From positions 83,088 to 112,194 of the forward strand of contig KN884657.1 in assembly GCA_000934455.1 (NCBI GenBank): 29,107 nt of DNA, read 5' to 3'. The notes below the pieces were generated by a model, which was not told the origin of the DNA, did not search any database, and saw only the letters and a program-made list of their open reading frames with translations. The translations under genes were made by a program, and so were the position numbers. Below are positions 11,106-21,722 of this stretch, piece after piece; position 1 is the stretch's first letter, and each line of letters begins with the position of its first letter. Origin of the DNA: Apostichopus parvimensis (taxonomy: Eukaryota; Echinodermata; Holothuroidea; Aspidochirotida; Stichopodidae).

Positions 11106-12176
11106 CACCAAGGGGAATCTCCGGTACATGCCAAGTATCAAAGTTCAGCAACCAAACTGCATTGTTTACGTTATCATATTTACAGTGTTGTCAGGTTTTA
11201 AGGTGGAGGTGGGTACCTCTGTTGACCGCAAATGACCTTTAACCACTACCAGTTTCAATAGTGTTCTTGTTCTCACCAAGCAGGATCTATGAACCAAGTA
11301 TGATGTTCAACAAAGATGTTTACTATTAGAGTTATACTGTTTACAATTTCAGAAGTTGATGTACTGTACTGTATGTTGACCACAACAAGCTTTGGACACC
11401 AATTTCAACAGGGTTCTTTTGCTAACCAAGTTGGATCAACATACCAGCAATGAACTTAAGCCAAGATGTACCTTTTGAGTTATCATGTTTCCAGGTTTTT
11501 AGACATTGACCCATTGACCTCAAATGACCTCTGGCATATATCAACTGAACATGGTACTAGTACTTATCAAGCAGGATCTATAAAGTTCAACTAATATGTA
11601 CTTTCTGACTGTTTACCAGTTTTCAGACTTTGAGCTATGTCGACCTCAAATGATCTTTGACCTCCACCAATTTTAATAGAGGTTCTTGTACTCACCAAGG
11701 AGGATCAACATAGTAAATACCGACTATAAACCTCAACAAGGATGTACCTCTTGGGTTATCATGTTTAAAAGGTTTCCAGACGTCCACCCTGCTGACCTCA
11801 AATGACCTTTGGCTTATATCAATTTGTACTAGTACTCACCGAGCAAAATCTATATACTACATATGAAGTTCCACCAAGATATACTTTTTGACTTATCATG
11901 TTTACCAGGTTTTCAGACTTAGAGCAATGTCGACCTCAAATGATCTTTGACCTCCATCAATTTCAATAGGGTTCTTGAACTCACCAAGGAGGATCATCAT
12001 ATCAACTACAGTATGTCCAACTTCACCAAGATTTACCTTTGATTTACCATGTTTACAAAGGTTTTCAGATTTTAACCACTGTTGACCTCAAATCATCTTT
12101 GACCTAAACTAATTTCAGTAGGGTTCATGAACTCACCAAGCAGGATCTACATGTTACCAAGTACAGTATGAAGTTG
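11106..12176. repeat. Tandem array with TGACCT half-sites (DR4 plus DR1)
   Basis: Seven diverged units share the order half-site core, CAATTTCAATAGGGTTCTTG, CACCAAGNAGGATC, GTTATCATGTTTACCAG. Cores start at 11223, 11377, 11515, 11641, 11793, 11931 and 12083. Adjacent spacing varies from 126 to 154 bp, but 11641 to 11931 and 11793 to 12083 are both exactly 290 bp and those alternate units match best, so there is a dimeric higher-order unit. The best cores (11641, 11931) read CGACCT-CAAA-TGATCT-T-TGACCT: three nuclear-receptor-type half-sites in DR4 and DR1 spacing. Other cores keep two half-sites (11515, 11793) or decayed forms (11377). Similar TGACCT-rich repeats are, to my knowledge, dispersed in several marine invertebrate genomes. 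Receptor binding is inference. Confidence 0.88.
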
Positions 12177-12621
12177 AAATAAAAGACACTTATTTTGTTC
12201 ACAAGCAGGAGACATCAATATACAAACACACTCACATGCTGTTCACCATCGCATACATTCCTTTTGCCCCCAGCAAAGAATTCTCAATTGCTTTACAAAA
12301 TGTAAACAATTAGAAACACTCCCAACCGTTTTCATACGTTAAGCCCTTAAATACTCAAGTGTCATGTTTACTGTTTCCATAGCAAAACTCTTCAAAGATA
12401 TACTACGCTATGTGCATCACATATGACCATCTTGCGCATTGTTACTATGAATTATATTACACACACCATCCATCACTTGTTATAAAACGTACTTCTGCGA
12501 CAATGAGCTAAACCGATCAGTCAGAATATCCCATCTGTTATTGAAGATCTATGTTTGAGATATGGAAGCAAACATATGTAAATATACTCATTTTCCACAG
12601 ATGACTTAATTTCTATCAGCG
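12177..12621. other. No feature recognised
   Basis: AT-rich sequence between two tandem arrays. No open frame or repeat of note. Confidence 0.5.
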
Positions 12622-13308
12622 CAGTAAATCTCCAAACACTTATTGGATAAAGTTTGTATTGAACATTAAAGAAAATGCATACCATTAAGACAACCTTTTA
12701 AGAAACCTGAGGATGCATAGATATGTACAGCACAGCACTACCACCATACAGTACAGTATTTAAGGATTGAAACCGAACAAGTTATATAAATCTCCAATAC
12801 TGTACTTATTGGATATGTTTCTATCGAACACTGAGGAATGCATACTATTACAACACTATAGGAAATGTGGGAGAGTATGGATACAACACAGCACCAAACA
12901 GTGGTGGAGCTAGAGGTATCGGTCAGGGGGGGGCGAGAATGGTCTGTAGGGGCGCTTTGGACACTATCTAAGCGGAGGGCCACCCAGGTTGGCGCGGAGC
13001 GTACAGAAATTTTTTGAGTAAAGATACTCCCTAGATCGCCGGAAATGACCCCTTCCGGGCCTTGCTAATTTGCAGATAATGTGACAAATGTCAATAGGTA
13101 GATGAGAGCGCAATAAAAAAGTCAATAATCGGGAATAAGTAAAATGTGGTAAAAAGCTGAAAAGGGCGCCAGCAGTCCATTTGAGTCCGTCGGGGGGGGC
13201 ATCCGCACCCCCCCCCTTGACTGTATGGACGCTCCGCCACTGGCACCAAAGTACAGTACAATATGTATATTCCAGGATTGAAACTGTAAAAGTTATACAC
13301 ACAGGAAG
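12622..13308. repeat. Approximately 160-bp tandem array, split by a hAT insertion
   Basis: TAAATCTCC followed by CTTATTGGATA occurs at 12625 and 12787 (offset 162), and both copies continue to a matching AATGCATACNATTA segment. The AGGATTGAAAC segment at 12763 recurs at 13274. The 511-bp offset falls to about 159 once the 344-bp hAT element and its 8-bp duplication are removed. There are therefore about two and a half units, and the transposon landed in one of them. The units are diverged, and several carry TACTGTA or TACAGTA words. No coding potential is seen. Confidence 0.75.
12891..13250. mobile_element. Non-autonomous hAT transposon, copy 2, internally deleted
   Basis: The element is 12899-13242 (344 bp), with ends CAGTGGTGGAGC and GCTCCGCCACTG (one mismatch) and perfect GCACCAAA duplications at 12891-12898 and 13243-13250. 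It is homologous to copy 1 but lacks the 218 bp corresponding to copy 1 positions 485-702. The junction has a single shared A, typical of internal deletion with microhomology. It has longer subterminal G and C runs (G8 near 13192 and C9 near 13207) that are inverted relative to its left end. Open frames across it are chance products of the repeat. Confidence 0.92.
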
Positions 13309-13898
13309 ATCAAATCTAGATCCTGTGGAACCTGGTACTTATAGACCACTTTGACTTGATGCTACATTTTTGGTGGGTTTTGACACAATTTCTCTCATGG
13401 AGTAGTTAGCATTCTTGATAGGTACCTGTACTAAAGACTAAAGAGCAACTTCAAAAACAAGGAAATTTAGGCCATCAAGCTCAAAAGGTACAGGCAAAAT
13501 GAAATCAACAGTATTACATTAAGTTTATGGGACACAATATTTGTCAGTGTTTGGTGATAAATGCAAATATTAACTTGTTAGAAACAAGTAAATGGCCATT
13601 ATCACATAATCATTTAATTATATTGAGGATGATCAACTATATGTTATCTACTACAGGTATGTTACATACAAAACGATACAAAATCACAAACAATTGCAAT
13701 AATAAAACCACTTCAAAAAGCCTTTAAACATTTAAGTGTGCACATAACTGTTGGCCTCTCTATATATCCTTCAGAGTTCAGACATTACAACATACTTCAC
13801 AAAACGTTAGACATCTGAGTCCCTTCAGAGGGGAGCTTTGGGATATATTAGCACCGAAGTTGTTAAAAAATAGTGAAAGGTGAGAAAACAGAGTGTGA
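13309..13898. other. No gene recognised
   Basis: AT-rich unique sequence. A 66-codon open frame near 13527-13727 has no recognisable features. Confidence 0.45.
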
Positions 13899-13935
13899 GG
13901 GGGTGGGGGGTTTGAGGGGAGGGAAGGGAAAAGGG
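13899..13935 (+). other. G-rich tract, potential G-quadruplex
   Basis: Runs of G5, G6, G4, G3, G3 and G3 are separated by one to five bases on the plus strand, meeting the standard four-run rule. Confidence 0.75.
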
Positions 13936-14480
13936 CTCCAAACCTTCCAGTGCCTTTGAATGTATCTACAGTAGGTTTCTTGTCTGTCACCTTTTTCTTG
14001 AACTTTGTGCGTTATGCAAAAGGTTGATCATGTTTCATTGCTTTTCATTAAAATGATATTCCATTTACCACATTTTATGAATCAATCATATTTTTGTTAA
14101 ATTACTTTTTCTTGTCTCAAAGTTGTTTTTTTACAATTTTCTTAGTTTTTTCTGAAATTAGTTATTACGCTTCATTGTCATTTCCGGGAATGATCATGTC
14201 ATAATGTGAAGTCAACATGTTGTTGTGTTTTAATTTCAAGGAGCTAAATTTTGATCCCTGGTTAAAATTACCTGTCACTACAGGTAGTATAACTTCCATA
14301 ACTTAAACATAGTTTACCAACACTTCCAAGCAAGATGGCAGGTACAAGTAAGAAGAGTGGTAGATCGCATATTGTCAGTACTACTGTATATGTTCATCAG
14401 TGACATCATCAGTGATTTGGAGATTTGTAATTTATAGAAACTGGGGATCGCAACAGTACACTGATGTATTAGTTTGGAGA

Positions 14481-14504
14481 GGGATGTGTGGGGAGGGGGT
14501 GGGG
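14481..14504 (+). other. G-rich tract, potential G-quadruplex
   Basis: Runs of G3, G4, G5 and G4 with loops of 6, 1 and 1 bases. A purine-rich GA tract follows to 14526 and ends in G5. Confidence 0.72.
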
Positions 14505-14832
14505 ATGAGAGAGAGAGGGATGGGGGCATAAAAGGACCCATGGTATACATTCTGGATTATTGATAAAATGATTTAATTTTTAATCATAGCACTTGTGGAA
14601 GACACATGTTTATTAGAACAATTTGACTTTGCATTATGCAATATGACAAATCAGACATTGACAAATGATAGTCCCTAGCTGTCACAACTTTGGAATAAGG
14701 TTATTTCTCAATTGGAACAAGGATTCTTTGTGGAATTGTTCATTCACAAAATTGCTGTCAGTAGTCCATTTACAGTTGAGTTTATTTTGCTTCTCTATTG
14801 CATAAAAGGGATCCTGACACAGGTTTGAGATT

Positions 14833-14870
14833 GGGGACATGGGAGGGTGATTGGGGGGGGCGGGGGAGGG
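14833..14870 (+). other. G-rich tract, potential G-quadruplex
   Basis: Runs of G4, G3, G3, G8, G5 and G3 with short loops lie on the plus strand. Confidence 0.78.
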
Positions 14871-14961
14871 ACTCAGACCAATGTTCAGTGGTGCTAAATA
14901 TGTGCAGCATGTAGCAGCAACATACTTGTGTGAAAATTATTGGGGTCAATGATGTCCCTCT

Positions 14962-15040
14962 TCTGGTTCTACTTCCCCTGGACCCTACCACCATCTTCTG
15001 GCTCCCAGTGTCAGTGTTAATCGGCTGAGCTACTTTACCT
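14962..15040 (-). mobile_element. Possible degenerate tRNA-derived SINE head
   Basis: On the minus strand, TAGCTCAGCCGA (complement of 15021-15032) resembles a pol III A box, and GATTAACAC follows as in many tRNA-derived SINEs. About 50 bases downstream, GGGTCCAGGGG is a poor match to a B box. The segment does not fold convincingly as a cloverleaf and no tail is obvious, so it is not a functional tRNA. It could be an old SINE fragment or a chance A-box match. Confidence 0.28.
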
Positions 15041-15050
15041 GGAAGGAGAA

Positions 15051-15069
15051 CTTCAATTACTAATTGAAG
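15051..15069. repeat. Perfect 9-bp inverted repeat with 1-base spacer
   Basis: CTTCAATTA and TAATTGAAG flank a single C. The symmetry extends imperfectly outward (AGA and TCT), giving a 27-base near-palindrome. It directly abuts the possible SINE segment. Confidence 0.9.
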
Positions 15070-15505
15070 GTCTTCGCTTCATTTCTTTATACTTTTGAGC
15101 CTTAATTGATAAATGTGGCTGTCGTAACTCACCTTAAATTTCTATTCTCTTTCTCCGATGATAAGGGGTTAGGCCTGCTTCATACTTCAATCCAACGTGG
15201 TTGAAAGCCACTACATTTATGGTCAGCTTACTGAAGGCTCATGTGTCCACTTGAAGAGATCAAAATAAAACTCCTTTTAGTCCAAAATTTACCTGTTTAT
15301 ATTCACAACGACGGTCTGCAACGATAAATGAAGAGAAAATTCCAACAGTTAGATCGACAGTGCATGGTTTCTATCATTTGGTAAGAAAGAAAGAAGTTAA
15401 TTCCCAAACAGCAAATTTATGTATTATATTACAATATTTTTTCTTGTTACTTTGATTCACAATGACAAACATGGCTCAGGCTGTACTGTATAGTCATTTA
15501 CTTAT

Positions 15506-15568
15506 CTATGTAGCGCCACCTAATTGAAAGATAAGTGGAACGAGAAGGCTGAGAGCCGACGCCATTTT
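15506..15568 (-). promoter_or_regulatory. CpG-dense spot with YY1-like site and short ORF
   Basis: Several CpGs cluster in about 55 bp of otherwise CpG-poor DNA. On the minus strand, AAAATGGCG (complement of 15560-15568) matches the YY1 consensus and is also a strong Kozak start. The ATG at 15565-15563 opens a 19-codon frame, MASALSLLVPLIFQL and four more residues, ending at 15506. The hydrophobic start resembles a signal peptide, so this could be a first exon if a donor such as TTAG/GTGGCG were used, but that donor is weak. It could equally be a promoter or chance. Confidence 0.2.
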
Positions 15569-15569
15569 C

Positions 15570-16200
15570 CTGAGTAGCTGTTAAATTGTTTTATTTCATG
15601 TACCTGACATGATACTGAAGATGAGCAGCTCATCAGAGGTGCAAGTTTTTTTAAATAAAGTGAATAATATTTTTATGTTGTTATTTGTTAATACTCACAA
15701 CGTAAGGCTGACATTATACTGTGGTCTTGGTTGGAGAAGATGCTTAATTATCTACTGGTTGACGTAAATTTCACCTCCCAATTAAAAACTTGTATCTTCA
15801 TATTGTTTTAAACTTGGGATAATTGGATCCTTACATTTTCCATTATTACCATTCTAATTTGATTCTTTGGCAACTGATATCCAATAATCTCATACAAGAG
15901 ACTTTTTAATTAGCTTATATTGATAATAACACAAAGTCTCCAGGGAATAAATTTTTCTTTCGAATGCGAGAAAAATAATTGCTAAGTATATAGGGGTCTA
16001 TAAACACTTATTAAAACTGTATATCACTCAATGTAAAAATCAACCTGACCAAAATGTATTAAATCTTTGCACTCAAACATTTGAAGAAATGAAAATTGGG
16101 TCATTCCTCAATTCTAACCAGAAAGCCCCCCAGAGGGCCTAACATCAAGTTCTATTAGTGGCTATGTGCAACATAATACAATAAGACTTATCATGAAAGT
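15570..16200. other. No gene recognised
   Basis: AT-rich unique sequence; no repeat or coding pattern seen. Confidence 0.45.
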
Positions 16201-16233
16201 ATCTGTTTCTGTTTTTGTCATTTAATTTGTTGT

Positions 16234-16251
16234 GATACTTTGCAGGTAAGA
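16234..16251 (+). other. Recursive-splice-site-like junction
   Basis: TACTTTGCAG followed directly by GTAAGAAT places an acceptor and a strong donor back to back at 16245/16246, with about two-thirds pyrimidines in the 25 bases upstream. Such zero-length exons act as ratchet points in very long introns of flies and vertebrates. Use here is inference, and the strand of any host gene is unknown. Confidence 0.2.
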
Positions 16252-16392
16252 ATCTCAAACTTATATCAAATTATAGACAACAACAATTTACAACTCAATT
16301 TGCAGATAGTAAGCCTACCAATAGTCCCAAAGTATCAATACAGTATATCAACAATCAATAATTATATATGCAATCACCAGATATTTGGAAGT

Positions 16393-16413
16393 GGGTGGGT
16401 GGGTGGGGGGGGG
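16393..16413 (+). other. (GGGT)n tract, potential G-quadruplex
   Basis: Runs of G3, G3, G3 and G9 are separated by single T bases, an ideal parallel quadruplex motif. On the strand it also resembles a GGGT minisatellite. Confidence 0.82.
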
Positions 16414-16504
16414 TGAACATCACAATGAGAACAACATTTTGGGGAGCACAGAATGTAGGTAATGCAAGTTGTGAAGCCATGTTGGCCTGGGGTGTAGAGT
16501 CACT

Positions 16505-16556
16505 GGTGGGGGGGTCAAGGGGATGAAACCTGCCCCCTCCCCTCCCTCCCTTGAAG
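16505..16556. other. Paired G-rich and C-rich tracts
   Basis: G-rich sequence at 16505-16522 (G7 and G4 runs) faces C-rich sequence at 16533-16550 (C5, C4, C3, C3 with single-T loops). TCAAGGG near 16515 and CCCTTGA near 16548 are exact complements, so the pair can form a hairpin. The C tract alone meets the minus-strand quadruplex rule. Confidence 0.7.
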
Positions 16557-16721
16557 CTTAGTGGTTTGCATCCTTTCTGGTTACTCAATTATATGTCAAA
16601 TCAACAGAATTTTTGGGGTTTTCCCAAATAAGTTATTATCGGTAGAATTAAGTCAAAGAGTCGTGTGACTCTTCCTGTCGATGATTGTTTTGAACAAATC
16701 AGCATGGCAGATTTCCCAGGA

Positions 16722-16733
16722 GGGGGGGGGGGG
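16722..16733 (+). repeat. Homopolymer G12
   Basis: Twelve consecutive G. The length is likely to be polymorphic or an assembly estimate. Confidence 0.85.
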
Positions 16734-18257
16734 AACCACACATTACTTAGGGAGCATGTATCCTCCCTTGCCACTGTTTTTTACACTTAATGTGATTATT
16801 CTTACACATTACACACTGTGGCAATTAATTTAATTACTGTACACTACAGAATAATACATAACTCAATTATCTACTGTCATGCATGTAGTATAATGTGGCG
16901 AAACAGCATTTACAATTAAACATTTAGGTGATATTAAATAAATAAACTGATTAACTTGGAGGCAACGTACTAATAGATTAAACAAAAAACACAGGTCTGC
17001 AGAATTTAAATGAAATAAATTAACATAATACTGTAGTACTCACATAGAAAAACTTACCTTAATTATTTTCTTGCAGTGCAAATGTGCTACTCGCTACTCA
17101 TGAAAACAGGCTGTTTGTGCTTTACATATCTCTCCACTCTGTATAATATTCCACATGTACACACATTAACTAGACTGCTGGATTAGTCATAAAAAACAAA
17201 CATAACCAGCTACAAATATAAACATTCAAAGAAAACAAACCAATTGCTTTAGTTCTACTCGATGAAATATTAAAAGGTTAAAGGCTATGTGTGCTCAGGT
17301 TCAACAATCCTTTCTTTATCTTCCAAAGTTATCTTCTCTGATATTACTCTGGGCATATATAGTAGATATGGACTATCTTTTAAAATCGCTTTGATCCAGA
17401 TGAATTAAAATCAAGCACTGAAATCTTCTAAATCTATGCGTCATGTGTCATCGAAATTGGCAGCCTACAGTAGTAGTAGTATTAAAAATGTCACAACTGC
17501 AAAACTTGATCCAGAAAATAATTTTACAGAGATTCAATAATCCTGGAAGATTTAAACTGTGTATGTTAGAAGGGGTAAAGGCTAGCGACTCCTACCATTG
17601 CTTGCTTGGAACTAAACTACTACAGCTCACAAATTCTAACAACCAGGGGTAGTATACTTAGTTACCACAGCTAATTTATGAAAAACTGGCAGTCAAACAA
17701 GGGATCCATTCTTAACACCTCTGTTAAACACACAAGTAGTGTGAAGTCCATTTACATTTATCAACACTTTAACAAGCAAACTATACAAAACATGGTTATT
17801 TTTCATACATAAGAAACCTCCTCCTAAAACCACAAAGTGACACAAATGCAGTAGACCATATTTCCTCTTCCTGTAACAAGGTGTAGTAAATGTGTCATCA
17901 CAGAGTTTGAGACAGGAAAGACCGTCAAAGGGGGTAAGTGTTTTGATCAGCAGAGATATCTGGATAATATCTAATTAACTGTATTGCTATTAATCCACGC
18001 TTAAACTTTGACAATGGGGTACACTGTCCAAGGGAACAAAGAGAGGCATATATACCCCCCATCTAATGCCAAGCTACAGAATACTAATAGGCTACCTACC
18101 ACAGATGTGAGAAGATTGTGATTGTTCCACTAACCATTGAAAACATTACATTATGTTTGACCACCATGACAAAATAGCGGATAAAAGAATTGGATTGAAC
18201 TTTTGTTGGGCATCTAGGCACTATACAAAGAAAATATAGAGGGACTTAGGTTGGTGA
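16734..18257. other. No gene recognised
   Basis: AT-rich unique sequence. An acceptor-like TTATTTTCTTGCAG ends at 17076, but the frame after it closes within about 22 codons. A 69-codon open frame near 17443-17652 is unrecognised. Confidence 0.4.
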
Positions 18258-18261
18258 GATG

Positions 18262-18319
18262 ATGAGGAGGGGAGATGGAGAGGAGGGAAGAACAAGGAAA
18301 GGGGGGGGGAGGGGAAAGA
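18262..18319 (+). repeat. Purine-rich tract
   Basis: Nearly pure A/G sequence broken by a few T and C, including a G9 run followed by A and G4. Such tracts can form triplex DNA or stall polymerases. No function is inferred. Confidence 0.75.
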
Positions 18320-20471
18320 TGTCACATAATAATACAAGACAGCAAATATTGCACGGATTATAATAGATAGCTTATGGGTTCTTACAGTAGGCTAACTGAC
18401 AATGTTCAGTGTGGTCCTACACGACTGAGAAGTCTGTTGGGTATAATATATCTTCCCTTTATCAGATTAGCTCCATTAGAATACATACTGATAGGCTATG
18501 AACTCAAAGTAATTCCCGGCTCTGTCCTAAAACAATAGTTTCCTCATCAATGAAGATTCCTTTCCCAATGCTGTACCCACTCCATTAACCTCTCTCCTAC
18601 CAATTCCAAGCACTCTCTCTCGTCAACTACCCTGTACCACATCTAAATGGGTCGATCAGTGCCATATGATACACCTTCTGTCATGGCCCCCTATTAGGTA
18701 CCATATAAGCTAACCCCTCCACCCTATTAAAGGTCTATAACTAGACACCTATGAACAAAATTATTGTTCTTATCATCCTAATAGGCATTAGAAATCATGA
18801 AAATAGCTGCAACTTCCATAAATCCGTCAAAGATTGACCATTTTACAAGTCTTTGCTTTATTCTAGTTTCTTTTATGAATAAACATTAGCTATGAATTAT
18901 GCACATTGATGATGTAAACGGAGTGACTGCCTAAGTTTCTGTAATATCCCTTTGTTTTCACAACCTTCATTTCAAGGACACTGAACACAGGTTTGTGGCC
19001 TAAGGCAATATTTTGTAAATTTTGTCTTCTTTGAAAAGTGGAAAATTACATAATTCAAATGATACTGGATATATGTGGGCTTGTAATTAGGGCATATAAC
19101 TTATCAAGGCCTAATATAAGCATTTTGATGAGCACCACTCTCCATGCCATATTCTGCACAGTGGCCCAAATTTATCAAATCTTCAAATTTTGTCTATCTT
19201 GGAAATGAAAAGAGCTTTTTGACAACTTTCAACATATTTTGATTGAGAATATCACACACAACAAATGTACTGAATATGGGACAGATTGGCTATGTGTCAA
19301 TAGTACTTAAAAGTTTTGCTGGTAAAACCCTCCCAATAGAAGGTACTGTAGGTTATATGCCAATTGCCTGGAAAGATTCACAAATGGAGGCTATAGACAT
19401 ATAGTCATACAAAAGAAAATATCACTCAAATAAAAAATGTATATAGACAGACATCTCACATATGAATAAGAAACACAACCTTACCATGGAGTGGCCATAA
19501 AATATCCCTTACTAAAGTTGGTTAAGGAATCACCTTTATAGAGTTTCTTCATAAATATTGATAAATGTTATTCAGCTGCACACACATATCCAACACTCAT
19601 ATAGAGTTGAACAATTACATACAATTATTCACAAACTGTCTCAACAAAGTCTCTTTAAATCCTAGACTGAAAGTGAAGGAAATGATCTGTTTGTTTGTAG
19701 AGATAATGAGCAGAATAAACACAATAACAATGATCAACATCAAGAACAAACAATACTCCAAAGTTCTCATATACATATAACCATCGTTAACAATGACAAT
19801 GTGACCTTTGTGATGATAAAAGTTTGCAGTCAAAGTGGGCATGACGTCAAATCACACATCAACGCTTGACACTAACGATTATATATATTCCCAATTACAA
19901 AATATATAAAAGTGTCACATAATATTACAATGATTCTCAATCCTCAGTGAAAAATGACATCAAGACACAATTATAACCGACCTGGCATTCGTTAATTTCC
20001 ACAAATTTTTAAATTGATTATTCCATTGTCCCACTGGAGTTAAAAAATTCAGAAAGAAACATCATCACACTTGAACTTTTTCTTTTTTCAAAAGTGCAGG
20101 AAATTTTTACCCGACTGATTTTAGCAATTAACTGAAAGGAAATGATGCAGATCTGTCTACTCCAGTCCTAGTTATAAAGTCTGCTAGTGTGATGTCATCT
20201 CTGAAAGGAGACTACCTTCACGAATGCCAAACACTTTGGGAAAGCGTGAAGAACAAAGACCACCCACATCATCCCTTGCCTCGGGGTAGATTCAGACTGC
20301 CTCTCTTTCTTCTTAATTCTGAAAGTGGGAGGATAAAGCTCTTCCAAAATGTCCCAGTTTCATCTGCTAAACATTTCCTTTCTGACTGGTTCACAATATC
20401 AAAACATCATCAGGCTCAAAAAAATTGATACTATATCCTAATGCATTGAAACTCATATCATGTATTAAAGG
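18320..20471. other. No gene recognised; one consensus CRE
   Basis: About 2.1 kb of AT-rich sequence. TGACGTCA, the full CREB/ATF octamer, lies at 19842-19849. An open frame of 79 codons near 20189-20428 has somewhat higher GC and mixed polar composition, but no recognised family or splice context, so it is not called. Confidence 0.35.
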
Positions 20472-20531
20472 GATGTAATAGTAATGCAGATTTATATAGC
20501 GCCACTCCAGGAAACGAGTAACTGACCATGA
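20472..20531 (-). mobile_element. Retroposon 3' tail, minus-strand copy
   Basis: The reverse complement contains CATGGTCAGTTACTCG, TTTCCTGGAGTGGCGC, TATATAAATCT and then a CATTACTATTA tail. It matches the plus-strand copy at 21723-21790 over about 48 bp with one substitution before the tails diverge. GCGCTATATAAAT followed by an (ATT)-type tail is a common 3' end of SINEs and their partner LINEs in animals. No head region is recognisable, so this is a 5'-truncated copy. Confidence 0.65.
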
Positions 20532-21722
20532 CAGATATGGTATGAAATAGGAAATGAAAAATTGAATGAACTAGGGCATGTCTATGTCATGATTGTAACT
20601 CTATAATAAAACATCCAGGTATTTGCAGTCCAATTTCTTTTCTGGGTTTTGGGCTTTATTTTTCTGGTATTTTTTTTCAGGTACTTTTTTTTTCCTTTTC
20701 TTCTTTACAAGTGAAAACACAAAGTTGAAGTCAAACCTTGGTAACTGCAAGAAAATGATTTTTAATGACATAGGTTCATTCGGACATTACAGGAGCACCA
20801 TGTGCAATTTGCTACAGTCATGGGCATAGGTACTGAGCTTTCACTGGGATACCAACTGCCAAGCAGTTCACTTGTCAAACCGTTTTTGTGATATTACTGT
20901 ATACAATTTCTGAATTCCGGATGGAAACAGGACAAACTTGATCCAATGGTACTCCAAAATGTCTGCCGCGTTGACCGAAACAATTATACAAGCACAGATA
21001 TATTATATACATCCATACGTATAACCACACCTGATTGTCTGCATGCAGTTGCATTGCATTTCCAGGTTTAGGTTATAACTCTTTATTAATGGTCTGCTTG
21101 GTTGAACATTATATTCATTTTTATTGTTCATTGGCACAAATTTTCACTGTTGGATTCCGTACATGCAAAGCCGATTCTTTTTCGGAGTTAGTAATATAGT
21201 ACATGTCAAATTTGATTGTTTAATATACAGTTGAGGTGGGAGGCAGCAAAATTCAAAATGTTGTCCATTCAAATGGAACCTTGTATTAAAGTGTCCCAAA
21301 TTTGAAGAAGCCACTTATTGATGAGTTGCTACAAACCATACCATACTTATCTAACTTTTGTCTCTTTCAGACGTTCTGTAAATTACCAAACATAAGAATT
21401 TCTCAACAAGTGGGTGTAAACAGAATATCTATAAGAACTTTTCTTCTCACAAAGAGGTACATCACGTTTACCCACTATTTCTCACACCATTCTAGTTTTT
21501 CATTATACATATCAGTTAGCTGTTATCAAAACAGCTTTTTGGGGATGATTTGATCTCCTTCTTTGCTCCCATAATGCATAAATTTGCATACCAAATATTA
21601 TAGTACATTTATACTTTGAATGCAAAGCCATGTTTCATTTTTAGATAACGAAGTAAAACTCAGAAATTTTAAAAGTTACGACTTGCTTTCTTTACATGCG
21701 GTTACTATAATATATTCAGCGC
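20532..21722. other. No gene recognised
   Basis: Sequence between the two opposed retroposon tails. It contains T-rich tracts near 20625-20705 with CAG and AAG at their ends (splice-acceptor-like), but no supported exon. An 83-codon open frame near 21302-21553 is unrecognised. Confidence 0.4.

Noticed and set aside
12964-13302. 112-codon open frame on the minus strand
   Set aside because: It runs through the hAT element and into the flanking tandem unit, so it is a by-product of repeat sequence with low-complexity runs.
14962-15040. Functional tRNA gene on the minus strand
   Set aside because: Only the A box is convincing. The B box is poor and the cloverleaf arms do not pair, so at most it is a decayed SINE head.
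16722-16733. G12 run as a biological signal
   Set aside because: Homopolymers of this length are often sequencing or assembly estimates; it was kept only as part of the tract cluster.
17050-17150. Exon after the acceptor-like TTTTCTTGCAG at 17076
   Set aside because: Every frame closes within about 22 codons and no donor or coding bias is visible.
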